The notes beneath the pieces were generated by a model. That model was given only the letters and a program-made list of their open reading frames with translations, was not told the DNA's origin and ran no database searches. Of a DNA stretch of 55,172 nt, positions 1 to 11,211 are shown piece by piece (within the stretch, counting starts at the first letter, position 1; the number at the start of each line of letters is the position of its first letter). The position numbers and the translations under genes were made by a program. This DNA comes from Fragilaria crotonensis (lineage: Eukaryota > Bacillariophyta > Fragilariophyceae > Fragilariales > Fragilariaceae): positions 1-55,172 of the forward strand of contig JAKSYS010000409.1 of NCBI GenBank assembly GCA_022925895.1. The letters are read 5' to 3'.

Positions 1-126
1 TTGTTATGAATTGCTGCAGTATGGTTCCAAATCAATGTACAGGGAATGGCTAACTGACAATTGCATTCTTAGTCTAAGAGAAACACACTTGAAAACAAAA
101 GAATCTGAAACTATCCACACCACACC

Positions 127-147
127 TACATCTAAGGGTGCCAAAAC
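127..147 (+). repeat. Left terminal inverted repeat of the 12 kb transposon
   Basis: TACATCTAAGGGTGCCAAAA followed by C matches the reverse complement of 12104-12124 without mismatch. Similarity continues inward only weakly (roughly half of the next 19 bases). Confidence 0.8.
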
Positions 148-194
148 TAAGTACCATAGTTGATACAAGAATTTTTTCTCATATGTATTGGAAA

Positions 195-340
195 AATTTC
201 AGGATTCCCAAATGTAGTTCAGGATTCCTGAAGTTTTGTTCAGGTTTACTTATTTAGTTCAGGATTTGGAAGTTTGCAGTTTCCTCATTTTTATGAAGAA
301 AATTTTGCACTCCTGAACTACTGCAGTATTATTCCTGAGC
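195..340. repeat. Left subterminal TTCAGGA repeats
   Basis: Six short motifs of the TTCAGGAWT kind occur in about 145 bases, four in one orientation (for example near 197, 218, 238 and 257) and two inverted (TCCTGAAC near 311 and TCCTGAGC near 332). Clustered subterminal repeats of this kind are typical transposase-binding regions; the binding role is inferred. Confidence 0.6.
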
Positions 341-553
341 TTTTTTCTTCATAATTTCGACACACATAAAACACCGAGTACTGTACGTGTTTTGTACGAC
401 ATACTGGAGTATGTCGTATCGTGGGTGGGCTAGTGTTTGTGCCATACAGTGTACAGTATACAGCGTTTTTTACACCGTCTGCTGGGATACCGTACTAGCG
501 CATGGTTTGTACGCTGTACATTCATTGTACGTTGTACAAGTGTATCACAGCTA

Positions 554-638
554 TGGTGTCTGGTGTCTGGTGTCTGGAGTCTGGTGTCTGGTGCATGGTG
601 CATGGTGCATGGTGCATGGTGCATGGTGCATGGTGTTC
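554..638. repeat. Heptanucleotide tandem repeat (TGGTGTC/TGGTGCA)
   Basis: About twelve 7-bp units: roughly five of the TGGTGTC type (one is TGGAGTC) followed by six of the TGGTGCA type and one diverged unit. The two blocks differ by two bases, as expected from two rounds of slippage expansion. The open frames crossing it are periodic artefacts. Confidence 0.85.
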
Positions 639-1094
639 GGTGCGTGGTACAGTACGTTTATGGTGCGGCTGGTGGTGTACAGTGTCTATTATGCTTGTGA
701 GGTTAATGACGTAGTACGCTATCGAGTACGAAAGTACCGTTACTCAGTTCAGTTAGAATGCTGGTACAAAAGCCAGTATGCTATTGCGTGCTTATGTATG
801 GTATGTGTTGTAGGTACCGTCGTGAAACATACAGAGTATCTTACACGACGGTGTATTGTGTATTGTACGGTGGTGTAGTATTGTATTGTGTGTGCTGCAG
901 TGTCATGTACGCAGAGTACTACCAGGTAGCTAGCTACCGGTAGTCGTATGAGCACAATGCCGTCATACGTGTGTCCTTTTGTGCGTTGCGAGATCAATTT
1001 GTACATTTGTACGGGATAAACATACTGACCTATTTTTGGCACCTGCAGTACCAGTGTTTTCCGTACATTTCTACAAGGAATGCTATCTTATAAA

Positions 1095-1985
1095 GCCATC
1101 GTATTGTTTTATGTAGAAACTTACCTGCGAATTTTTGCGGGAAGCATGTCACCTCAATTCTTCATTTGGTGCGAACTGCACTTCGTGTCAGACCCAACAC
1201 CGCAGTGAATGTTCCATTCTCTGCCACCTTCGCCTCCCACTCTTCGTTTTCGAACGAACCACACTCCTCTCCTGTCTTTGTTGGTGAGTTGTGAATGTTG
1301 TGTGCTGTTTGAGTGTTGATTGATTCGTTTGATCAATCAACAGGATTGATGATGAGTTTTTTCATGCGATTTTCAAGGTGCTGCGGTCGTGCGTGTACTG
1401 TCTCCTACGTACAGTAGCGCGGTACTGTCTCCTACGTACAGTAGTTGGGGTGCTGTCAAATACAGTACCGCGGAACTGTCAAGTACGGTACCACGGTACT
1501 GTACTTGACAGCACCCCAAGTACTGTGCGTAGGAGACAGTACCTCGCTACTATATAGGCAACGGTAGACCAGTACTACTACTGATCTACCATCCACTCCA
1601 CTTTGACACTGGAGCCATCGTACTATTGTTTTACATACAACGCTATTCATTTGCCAACTGCACTTCGTGTCAGACCCAACACCCAACACTGCAGTGAATG
1701 TTCCATTCTCTGCCACGTTTGCCCCCTCTTCATTTTCAAACGAACCACACTCTTCTGCCTTTGTTGGTGAGTTCTTGTGAATGGCGTTTGTTTGAGTGTT
1801 GATTGATTGATCAATCAACACGATGATGACTTTCCTCATGGGATTTTCAAGGTGCTGCGGTTGTGCGTGTACTGTCGCCTATGTATGGTAGCCGTGGTGC
1901 TGTCAAGTACCGCGGTACTGTGGAAGCAATGGTCGACCAGTACTACTACTACTGATCTACCATCCACTCCACTATGACACTGGTG
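1095..1985. repeat. Tandem segmental duplication, two diverged units
   Basis: Unit 1 (1095-1612) and unit 2 (1613-about 1985) start with the same block (AGCCATCGTA, TTGTTTTA), share the block around CACTTCGTGTCAGACCCAAC (1177 and 1664) and end with the same block (ATCTACCATCCACTCCACT, near 1583 and 1954). Unit 2 lacks the large hairpin present in unit 1 and is about 145 bp shorter. No gene is evident in either unit. Confidence 0.7.
1422..1542. repeat. Long imperfect hairpin (49-bp arms)
   Basis: Arms 1422-1470 and 1494-1542 are reverse complements with three mismatches (46/49), separated by a 23-base loop. The arms are rich in GTAC and GGGGTGCTGTCAA. A further partial copy of the left arm (GTACTGTCTCCTACGTACAG) precedes it near 1394. 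Confidence 0.85.
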
Positions 1986-2436
1986 CAGCAGCCCTTGTAC
2001 AGTACTACTGTGTCAATTTCATCGTTCACCAGCACTTGTGTGACTTTCGAGTTGAAGACTAAGATACCACTTCGTACATGTGCTGGCTCGTTCTTCATGC
2101 TTGTTGTACTAATCTCCTTCCACTCTCCTTCCTTTTATGCTATTCCTTTTGAAAACTACTAGGAGCGTGGTGACGACAAGTGTTGTGCTTCTCATTTTGT
2201 TGTTAATTGAGGGAATAAGTACTTCGTCTTGTGTGCGTGCTTCGATTGAGTTTGTAAGGCAATCTGTCATCTAGAATCCAATATTCGGTCATCTGCGAGA
2301 GATTCTCATTGATTTGAGTGAATCAAACCAGATTGATCTACCGGTATTGGTTCTTTTTGTCAGTTGTCTGTTCGCATGCTCAAGAGTTGTATACACGCAC
2401 ACCAGTTGGAGGATTATTCATATTTCAACCAACAAA
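1986..2436. other. Leader region before the GNAT/Ulp1 gene, no gene seen
   Basis: This stretch lies between the segmental duplication and the first ATG with a good context (2437). An open frame runs through the last 120 bases (from 2314), but its residues look like a random hydrophobic extension. I see no other gene or clear regulatory motif. Confidence 0.4.
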
Positions 2437-2940
2437 ATGGCAGAGGTTCCATCACTGTCCCCTGTCTCTCGTCAGCAAGGAGGAGTCCCTATGGATAAGG
2501 CGTACCTGTTCCGTGATGGTATGGATGAATTCACACCACCTCCAGGAACAAAGGTCAATAGACAATTCAGATCGCAAGTTCGAGTCTTTTATCATCACCC
2601 TCGTGCTGTTTCAGAGTTTCCACTACACATGTTCAGCTCTTGGTTTCAAGACCTCCCGTTGTCCAAGATTATGACTCAGAACGAAAGAGAGGACTCCAAT
2701 GAAATTTGGCAATTCAAGGTAGTTACATTGTACCCCACACGTGTCCAAACAAACAAAGCTGAGGCGACAAGGTTTAAGTGGGCGACAGAAGCTGCAAGGC
2801 AATTCTACAGCACATCATTCAATTCTACAGAAGCTGATTTGAGCTCTATCGATCGTGCTGTGAATTCTGATCCATCAATAATGATTGTGGGACGTCCTCT
2901 TGGAAAGAAGATGACCCTTCAAGAAATCTGTCATAGGGTG
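2437..2940 (+). pseudogene. N-terminal segment of the GNAT/Ulp1/papain transposon gene
   Basis: I place the start at the ATG at 2437 (context AACAAAATGGC) rather than at the in-frame codon at 2314, because the extra residues look unrelated. The segment reads MAEVPSLSPV, then a mixed globular sequence without recognisable motif, ending ...MTLQEICHR. In this frame a stop follows at 2992. The next frame opens after a stop at 2912 and continues with a GNAT-like domain, so a +1 shift near GGG at 2936-2938 separates two parts of one gene. Either this is a true inactivating indel or a homopolymer sequencing error. No function can be assigned to this part alone. Confidence 0.55.
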
Positions 2941-5638
2941 CCAAGACTCTGTTGTTATTGCATGCATTACATTTCGAAGTGGAATTGGAGATGAAGTTGG
3001 TGCGTCGTTGGTGCTTTGGCTGTTGATTGCAGAATCTGAATCACGGAAGCCATCCGGTCTTACATCCTGGAGACGGCAAGGGTTTGGACGTCTGATGTTA
3101 GTAATGCTCATCAAGCATTCAACTTTTTTATTATTGTCTCACCGTGAGCTGTCACAATGTCAGGAGAGCCTGCATGGTGTGGACATCTACTTGCAGTGTC
3201 CCCATGACGAGCCAAAGGAATTCTACCAAGCCTGTGGGTTCCGTCAAATCAATCTCCAAGACACAACTGGCATTGAGTTTCTTCCCAAGACAATTGCCGA
3301 CACCTTAATGGACGAGACCACAGGTGGATTTGCGTGGATTGTACCAGATTCTGAGGAGCACTGCATTATCCCTCTGATGAAACTTTCTTCCGGTTCCCTT
3401 TTGAACAGTGCTGCTAACAGTGCTGCTGTCGAGGTTGTTGAAAGCAACAGTGATGTGATCAGTGCAACAAATGATGGTTCCCCGTGTGCTGTTGTTGAGT
3501 CAGAGGAAGAAAGCAAGATCAATATAGTCGCAAAATCGAGTGGTGGTTCCCCTTCCCTCGTGAGCAGTGATGTTTTGGAGATTGTGCAGAGCAACAATGA
3601 GACAGTCAGTGCACGGAATGATGGTAGCAACACCAGAAAAACATTTGTATGGTGCCAATACCCTTCATCAACAATCGATCTCCAAGATGATGTTGCAAGT
3701 GGAGCATTGCTGACAAATGCAGATCTGGAAGAGGCATTTACCGGTCTGGACTATTTGAACAACCTTCTTCCACCACCATTTGGTGACCTGGTTCTGCCTG
3801 ACCAGTTGCGTGGTTTTGGAGAAATGGGATCACAGGAAAGGCTTGATCATAGCGAAAGTGGTGGGAAAACTTGGATGGCCACCCGTGAGCTGCAAATGAT
3901 GACTTCACTCCTCATGAGGGATGGCAGGTATCACACATCAGTTGCAATCCTGTCTTTTGACGACATGCAGGTAATTCAAGGTTGCTTTGGACGTCTTCAA
4001 CGTCATCTATCTGCAAAGAAGTACGAACGACTTGATGGTAGCCAATGGAGCCGATCATGCAGAATGTCTTGCCCTTGTGAAAAAAGGTATGGAAGTTCTA
4101 AGGAAGAACTTTACCAGAAGTATGATGACCAAATGAATCGTGTTGTGAAGGAAGTCCTGTTGTTCTATCCAGGGCTTCTGCAGAAAAGGTTGATTGTGTT
4201 TCCTACGAATCTCAGCGACGATCATTGGGGGGCAACATTTGTTTTCAATGCTGGAGACGTTGTGGCTGCCACGGATGATGTATCATGCCTCCGGACATGT
4301 TTTTTTCGCTATTGCAGTCTTCATCCCTCCGGCACGAGAAAAATTCCAAACAATGTTGGTGTTGTCTGGTTCCTGAACCTTGCCTTCAGTTACCAGGAGC
4401 AAAGGAAAAACAGTGCAAATGATAGCAGCACTCCAAACAAGATGAAGTGGCTCAGTCCGTTCGGACGAACCTTTTTTGGGCAAATGAAGGGCACCAATAC
4501 ATTCCCTGCATTGAGGGTGTTGGATAATGATGTTCTTCCCCTGCAAGAAGATGGCCATAGCTGTGGGATTGGTATTATAGCTGCAATTGCAATAATTCTC
4601 CGAGATATCATTGGGACTCAAGATGGAGTTGCGGCCTACAACGAAATGTTTAGACGCGATCGCATGGAAATCCAGATGTCAACTGATGTGAAATCGAAGG
4701 AGCACATTTGCTGTTTTCCACAGGGAATATTCACAAAACTGTTTAAAAGGGTTGATTCGGCTTCCATTTCCTACTTGCATGCGATGAAAGCACAGTGGTT
4801 TTTGCTGTTTGATCGCATTGCAGAATTTCAACACGTCACAGTGCCAAAACGTCAGAATTCAAATCATTTGATGGATCCCTGTTACGGAAGTCTGAAGTTG
4901 GAACTTCAGACTTTCACGTGGCCCTGGATGCCAGTACCATCCAATGCCGCAGAGGAAGACTGTGTGACCTCACAGGACGACAGTGTTACGTTGGAGGATG
5001 TTTCTTCCAGGGAGGATGTTTCGCGAAATGCCAATGAACGGAGTTTGCCATCAGAGGAGGATGTTGCCGATTTCAAACCATCTGGATCTGCTGATGGACC
5101 TGAACAACAGGAAGAAGATATTGATCTCAACGAAGCCTGGTGGAATGATCCTGCTAAGCTTCCCCGAGCAAGCAGGGTATGGAAAGGTGGGCCTCCTCGT
5201 ACGTATGGTTATGGAGACATTCATGTACCTGATGAATGCCCGAAATTACCTTTTGGAGAAAGTAGGTACAAAACATTGGTATCAGACAATGAAATTGAGA
5301 AATTTAGAAAAAAGTGGCGAAAGAAAGGAGATGAGAAAGATCAGTCAGTGCTTCTGAGGGATGAAGAGGCAATGAACAAATTTGTGGAGGACAGATTTTT
5401 GTACTGGGGTTGGAGCTCTACCAAAGATCACCTGAAGAATGTGGAAAAGAAGCGGGCCGAGATGCAAAGAAAAATTGATGGATGTAAGAAGAAAAAGACG
5501 AAGGATGATTACAGAGAGCAGTACACGAAAGAAATAAAGTTTATGAAGAAGGAAAGGAAGAAATTCAAAAGGGCATTTGAATTGGAATGGACATTTGGCA
5601 CTGAGGCCATGGTGCATGGCCTCAAGTACAACACGTGA
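2939..5638 (+). pseudogene. GNAT-like acetyltransferase domain fused to Ulp1-like cysteine protease
   Basis: The frame is open from about 2939. Its first ~110 residues look like a GNAT N-acetyltransferase fold: a strand, then SWRRQGFGRLML (3068-3100), matching the R/Q-x-x-G-x-G/A acetyl-CoA loop, and the terminal EFYQACGF motif (about 3218-3241) common in GNAT enzymes. A Ser/Glu-rich linker follows. The second half matches the Ulp1/SENP (C48) pattern: catalytic His in DDHW (4223-4225), Gln in LPLQEDG (4544-4546) and nucleophile Cys in HSCGIG (4562-4564). The expected Asp position appears to be Asn (WFLNLAF). The C-terminus is Lys/Glu-rich, probably coiled coil. Ulp1-like proteases process SUMO-like proteins and are frequent cargo of eukaryotic DNA transposons; the fused acetyltransferase is unusual. 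A stop at 5636 is followed by homologous coding sequence in another frame. Confidence 0.7.
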
Positions 5639-6768
5639 AGATACCTTTGTTGCACTTTTGGTTTACAATGTTAAGACAAAAGAAGGAAAGTTGGAAATGA
5701 AGGAAGAAAAAATTGCTGTTTCCAAAGACTGGATCAAGGATGCCGATTATGCAAAGGGTAATCCAACATGTCATTAACCTTGGAAACACGGATGGATTTG
5801 TACTTGTTCCTGAAGGGAAACCATCCTCATTCATACTAAAAGGTACATAAGCTGCAATACGTTCACCCACAGACACAATGGGTGTTTGATCCTCAGTCGA
5901 AAAGGTCCTTAAGGAGCAACAGTGACTCACCAGGGGTAAACATATGAAGCAGATACAGGCCCCTGGTTACTGGGAGGTCATCTTTCATGGAGAAACACAG
6001 CCCATTCGAACTGATGAAGACTTTGTGAAACAATTTAAGACAGGATTCTTGGAGGAGGTCAAGCGTATGAGGTGTGGATTTGTTGACATACCAGTGGGCG
6101 ATTTCAAAGAATCACATTTGCATGAATATCCCAAGCTGCAGGTTCCTGAAGCACCCCAGGTGCACTTTGTACAATCCGAAGGTGAAGATCTTTGTGTTTC
6201 AAAGTCATTGGCCAGTGCTTTATATGCAATTGGCTTTGATAATGCTGCCAAATCCATTAACCATTTTGGTGAAAGTCACCTAAGAGGAGGTACTGTTGAT
6301 GCCATTCGAAAGGTGGGACAGTTTGCTGAAACTCAGCTGCCTACATGGATCACCCGAAAAGTTCTGAAGAGACCACACATGTTTGATTGGCAACTCCTTC
6401 AAGAACAAATGAAGGACACAATGGTATTGGCTGTGCTCAATGAATCCGATGGAAATGGTTCACATGCAGTTACCATTCACAGTGGGTATGTGTATGATGC
6501 AAATGAAGTGGTTGCAATTCCTCTCTGCAAGGAGGCCTTGGATTATTGCTGCTCAACCTCAACTGTGAAGAATGAGTTTGTGAGCTTTCGGAAGGCAACT
6601 CTTTTTTTTTATGATGGCCCAGACATCAACAGGAAGGCAAGTTTTACTCTTTGGGTAGATTCAAACAAGCGAAAGCGAGCCGATGGTGATGGTCCAAAGA
6701 TTGTGAGGGCTCGAACAGACGATGGCAACATGTTTCCTTTAGGTACTTTGATGCAACAAGCTAGCTAA
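5626..6768 (+). pseudogene. C-terminal segment with papain-like second protease domain
   Basis: After the stop at 5636 the coding sense resumes in a different frame (REDTFVALLVYNVKTKEGKL, from about 5626), shifts again between 5780 and 5944 (a stretch encoding HPQTQWVFDP is recognisable near 5852) and then runs open to 6768. I therefore read it as the broken tail of the Ulp1 gene rather than a separate gene. The last 275 residues contain a papain-like arrangement: Cys in EDLCVSKSLASAL (6193-6195), His in GSHAVTIH (6463-6465) and Asp in VYDANE (6496-6498). The spacing and the H-x(10)-D pattern suit a C-H-D cysteine peptidase or an inactive relative. Fold assignment is inference. The tail (SNKRKRADG) is basic. 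The stop codon overlaps that of the convergent transposase. Confidence 0.5.
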
Positions 6769-9650
6769 GCGAATTTGGATGCCCACTCTGTATATGGTTT
6801 TGTCTCAAGAACTGTGGAACTGTTGTGTGAGATGGATATAACAAAACAGGGGGCCACGACAGTGTTTCCAGAGACAAGGTGGTATGTTGGAGACCACTTC
6901 CACTCTCTCAACAGGGTTGACTCGTGTTCTTTAATTTCTTCTGTTGTGGATTGAACAACCAGTTGGTATCTCTCGTCCGGATCCTCGGGTGAGTCAACAA
7001 CAACTACAAGAGCCAAACGACAGGGAAACTTCCCATGTTCCCCAAAGTCAATTATCATCCAGTCATGTATGGGACCATCGGACTGATAGCAGGGATGACA
7101 TCGAAAGGTGTGGACATCTCGTTTGTATTCAGTACAAAAGGTTATTGAGTCGGATTCCTTAAAGGAATCAAAAGAAACTCAATCAACTCCAGGGAAGAGC
7201 AAGTAAATCACGGTGAGTTCTGGTGTCCCATTCAATTTTGTACTGAATTTGTTTACTCGATTTGAATCGATAAACACAGCCAAATGTTGCTTGTCCGGTG
7301 CTCTGAAAGATTCCATTCCTTGTTGTTTCATCATCATGGTGGCTGTCGGGTACATCAGCATCACCATCTGGTTGCTCCCATATGCGCGTGTGTATGGTGT
7401 CGATCATGAAGGAGTACATTAAACGTTGGGCTGCCTGAAGTTCATATGCAGAACCCTCAATTCGCTTCTGTGCCCGTCTCCCAGGGTGCTTTGCAGCAGG
7501 AATTAGAAGTGATTCTGGACGCTGTGCACAAAAGTTCACTGGAGAGCCAAACCGAGACATATCATCCACAATGTGTAACAACTCATGGAATTTCGGAAAC
7601 TTCCATGCATCCTCGGCATTGCTTTTCTGTCCTTCCTTCCTTATGATGGTTCCCTTTTTCTTACCCTTTTTCTTGTCATCCTCCTTTCCCTCAACTTTCA
7701 AGGGAATGGACTGTTTGCACATATCCATGAAATTGCGAATGGAATCCTGATGTTTCTTCATTTCATTTGCAACATGTGCTGGATTTGTAGTCTCCCAGTA
7801 ATGACTCTGGTTTAGCCAAGCATCGAAACAAAGGAGAGATTCAAGTACTTCAAGGACCTCAGGAACCTTCTTAGTTGTTCTTTTCTCAAGACATGTTTGG
7901 ATCATTTGCCATCCTGCTTCATATTGGAAGAGGATGACAAACAAAAACGAGGCCAGCGTTCTGATGCAGTTATCTTTGTCAAATTTGTTACCCCATTGCT
8001 GAAATCTGTTGATGGATACTCCTTTCGGTAGGTTTGGCGATGAGACTTGTGAAATGCTATTGCAAGGTCATCAAAGGCAGCCTTCTTGGATGCTGGAAGA
8101 CTGTCCAATATAAGTTTTGTTACTTTCTCGATGACACCTTTCGAAATGCATGCATTGTCTCCACAGGAGTGGCCCCAAAGATTCCACGCTCAGGGTCAGC
8201 AAAGGCAATGTGTTCAAATGCATTTTCAAGTTTATGTTGAGACCATCGTTTCCTGAGATCATCATCATTACTCCTGGCAATGAAACCCATATCCGAGGCT
8301 ACCAGGTATTTGCAATGGACATCACAGTTCTTCAGATCATCATAATTGACATCACAGCACCGATGAGGCGTTGGATTCCACTGGTGTGAACACCATACCG
8401 ACCACACAGCATATCTCCTTCTTGCATATCTTGAATGATGAACAACACACATGTGACAATGTCGACACAGATTCTACCCTTTGGACCAATTGGCAAATGA
8501 ACACCACACAGTTGTGGTGAACATTTCGAAAGGTCTCAATACAGCATCCAGCTCCTTATGATAGATACGAATGGCATCGCCCATACGAAGTGTCTGCTTC
8601 TGAGCTGATGAGGACTTCCTCTTTGGGAGAAAGCCATGATAGCCCCATGCCTTGATACTCCTTCTGAATTTTTCTGTAAAAATGGCTGGAGTGAACATGT
8701 AGGGTTTAAGTGAAAGCGATCATTCCCTGTTACAGAGTACGATCAATCCATTGGATGATTGGAACAAACAATTGCTTCTGAGGATCTGTGATTAATCGAT
8801 CATACGCCTTGCGATAGACACTCCCGGACAGTGCCTCACCCAAAACATTGCTGCCTTTCAATTTGTGGTAGGGCTTCAGGGGATCATTGATATCAATGGC
8901 AAGGTTTTCTGCAGTCATAATGCTTGGATTTTGCAGCAAACTTAGCAACTGTGAAGCGAAGTCAAAACAAATCACATCTGATGGAGAGCCATGATGTACA
9001 TCCACTCTTCGTACAAAGGAAGCAGTCTTTTCCCATTACGAACTGAGTTGATCAGGGCATCAACATTTTGGCACGCGAGTCCACCCACTGGGTTGTAAGA
9101 ATAATTATCAGCAGATGCAGAGCGTGCCCACTCCAGGACTTGACCAAAAGTGTAGTCGGGTGCATTGGCATGGTCCAGGATTTTGAGGAGAGAAACAGTC
9201 CACTTCTGATCGGTAGTATACATGAAGTTTGAACGAAATGATGGGGCTTCCACATCTTCATCAAGTGCAGAATTCGTACAGGTAAGAATGTTTGGGTCAT
9301 CACTTAACACGGACAAATCATCACTTTTGTTGCAGTCCTCGATGTCCTCACAAGAAGTGCTTTCAACTTCCACACCATTGCCAGCCGGAAACTGCAGAAG
9401 GTTGTCTGTGCCATCAAAATCCATGTGGGGATCATTCACCATATGTCGCCTTAAAAGGGCAGGCCTCTTGTTACTTGTGCATGTGATATTCCCATCCTCA
9501 TGAAGACGGCGACGGTGTGAAGCAGAAGCCCCATGTGTTGCTGCATGGTGTGATTTCTTCACAATGAAATTATAACACCCGATGTTTCTATCAATATGCT
9601 GTGTATATGCTGCTTGATTGGAAAAGGGTTTCTTGTTGAAATTCAGGCAG
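6765..9650 (-). pseudogene. Large DDE-type transposase, multiply frameshifted
   Basis: Read on the minus strand, coding sense spans about 9650 to 6765 in at least six frame segments. Recognisable blocks in order: an N-terminal part with DRNIGCYNFIVKKSHH (about 9590-9540) and an acidic stretch; QLFVPIIQWIDRT (8735-8770); MFTPAIFTEKFRR (8698-8660); VLFIIQDMQEGD..CGRYG (about 8450-8395), a plausible strand with acidic residues; ADPERGIFGATPVETMHAFRKG (about 8210-8145); and HELLHIVDDMSRFGSPVNF with QRPESLL..AAKHPGRRAQKR (about 7570-7450). The C-terminal piece (7058-6765) starts MIIDFGEHGKFPCRL. The GATP..MH and the LLH...GSP.NF blocks resemble transposases of the Plavaka/KDZ/CACTA-like group. It would cut and re-join the element ends. 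The density of frame breaks shows it is dead unless the assembly is poor here. Confidence 0.65.
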
Positions 9651-10056
9651 AAGGGTTTTGACAGAAGAGCAGGGGTGCCTTTGAGGAAGCAGACGAGGAC
9701 AACATTTTGAAGAGAGGTTTTGAAGAAAGGGTTTTGAAGAGGACGAGTGAAGTGAAAATGAGGTGTTGAAATTGACAGGACACAGATTCACTAAACAGAA
9801 GTTCGGAAAGCGTGCATTCAAATTGTACATTTACTTTGGTACATTTTTGGTGTATGTAAAAAATGAAGGGGTGTGGTATGAATTCAAAATTTGAAAACCC
9901 TGCATGAATGTGTAGAACCTACATACCAACTCGGTACTTGGTATGAAATTCAAATGGTGGCAAAAAGACTATCCCACAAACAGGATTTTCAGTGTTCAAA
10001 ATTTGGCGCACAATCGGAAAGTTTTCACACAACAAGGAAGCACCACAAATACAACC
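9651..10056. other. Divergent intergenic region between transposase and accessory gene
   Basis: The region separates the minus-strand transposase from the plus-strand accessory gene, so it should hold both promoters. The part nearest the transposase (9651-9830) has repeated KPF-coding AAACCCTT blocks and may still be transposase N-terminus. I see no clear TATA box or repeat. Confidence 0.35.
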
Positions 10057-11010
10057 ATGGCATCAATGGCACACCAAACAGCAGCAGGCATGACTGCCTT
10101 AAAGCCCAGCTCTAGGAAACAAAGGAGAGACTTCATAAGAGGCGTGAAGCGAGTGACCACAGATCCCAATGATCTGATTCAAAGTGACAACGAGGAGGAG
10201 GAGGAGGAAGAAGTGCCACGGAAAATGGATGCAAAACTAGGACAGAAGCATGCATACGGAAATCCACCATCCCTACCTTCAACTATTAAAGTCGGAAATC
10301 AAGTGACAGCCAACTAACATCATCGGTTCCAGGGCTAAGCAGCATAGTGGACATGAGCATGACGGAAAATACAGAAGAGAATCAAATCAGTGTGATCAAG
10401 ACTTGCATCAAAAACACGTGTTCTCTATTTGGAAGTTCTATCAAAAGACTATCATTCTCATTTCAGTGAAGATGAGAAAACACTTTGTGGCTTTATCATG
10501 AAGCACACAAACATTCGAGGAACCGAAAACTGGTGGCTTGGGATGCGGAGAATAGTTGTAAAACACACACTGATCTTGAACAATGCAATAAAAAACATGC
10601 AAACGAAATTCAAAGGTGAGGAATTGAAGTGAGTGTACTTTGCCAAAGCCCGAGCATACTCACACTCACTTGCATTCAACATCAAACACCTTGCATCCAG
10701 AGGATTCACTTCCAATTTAGGAACGTATGAACACAGCCTATACAGTGGAAGCGAGGAAGAAACCAGTTACCTCCTCAAGATGAGGGATAATATCTGCTAC
10801 TATGCCCAAATCATAGACACCTATGCCCCATGCATTGTCGGCAGCAGCAAGTGGAATAACACTATCAACATGGAGAACCACTGTGCAACAACTGACAGAA
10901 AAGTATGGAGCAAGAAAATCCTGTCCATAAGTGATGAAGCATTCATTTTGCTGTGCCTGATCAACTATGGGAAGAGGTGGTTCGCGGAATTAGTTAAGAC
11001 AGAGAAAATG

Positions 11011-11087
11011 GTAAGTTTATCCGAATGGTTTGTCACAGAACAAACAACAAGAAACTGACTTGTTTTGTTATCACTTGTTGGAAACAG
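11011..11087 (+). other. Spliceosomal intron (77 bp)
   Basis: Begins GTAAGTTTAT and ends GGAAACAG. Removing it keeps the frame exactly at a codon boundary (AAA ATG / CGA ATT), joining ...TEKM to RIGTWTDEDNN. An in-frame stop inside (11056) would otherwise end the protein. Confidence 0.8.
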
Positions 11088-11129
11088 CGAATTGGTACAT
11101 GGACTGATGAGGACAACAACAACCTACCC

Positions 11130-11211
11130 GTAAGTTACACTATGATACTAAATGAAATGAAAAAACCACATCCTAACTTCTGACCAATCTTTGCAATACC
11201 ATGTTCGGCAG
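11130..11211 (+). other. Second spliceosomal intron (82 bp)
   Basis: Donor GTAAGTTACA at 11130, branch-like CTAAC at 11173, acceptor GGCAG ending at 11211. The donor lies at a codon boundary after NNLP. The acceptor choice is less sure because a frameshift in the downstream G run confuses the reading frame. Confidence 0.6.

Noticed and set aside
387-878. 163-codon open frame over the heptamer repeat
   Set aside because: It is produced by the 7-bp periodicity and a GTAC-rich composition; residues are Val/Tyr/Trp-rich with no domain, and frames on both strands are open equally.
3244-3633. Minus-strand 129-codon frame
   Set aside because: Lies opposite the Ser-rich linker of the Ulp1 gene; typical shadow frame.
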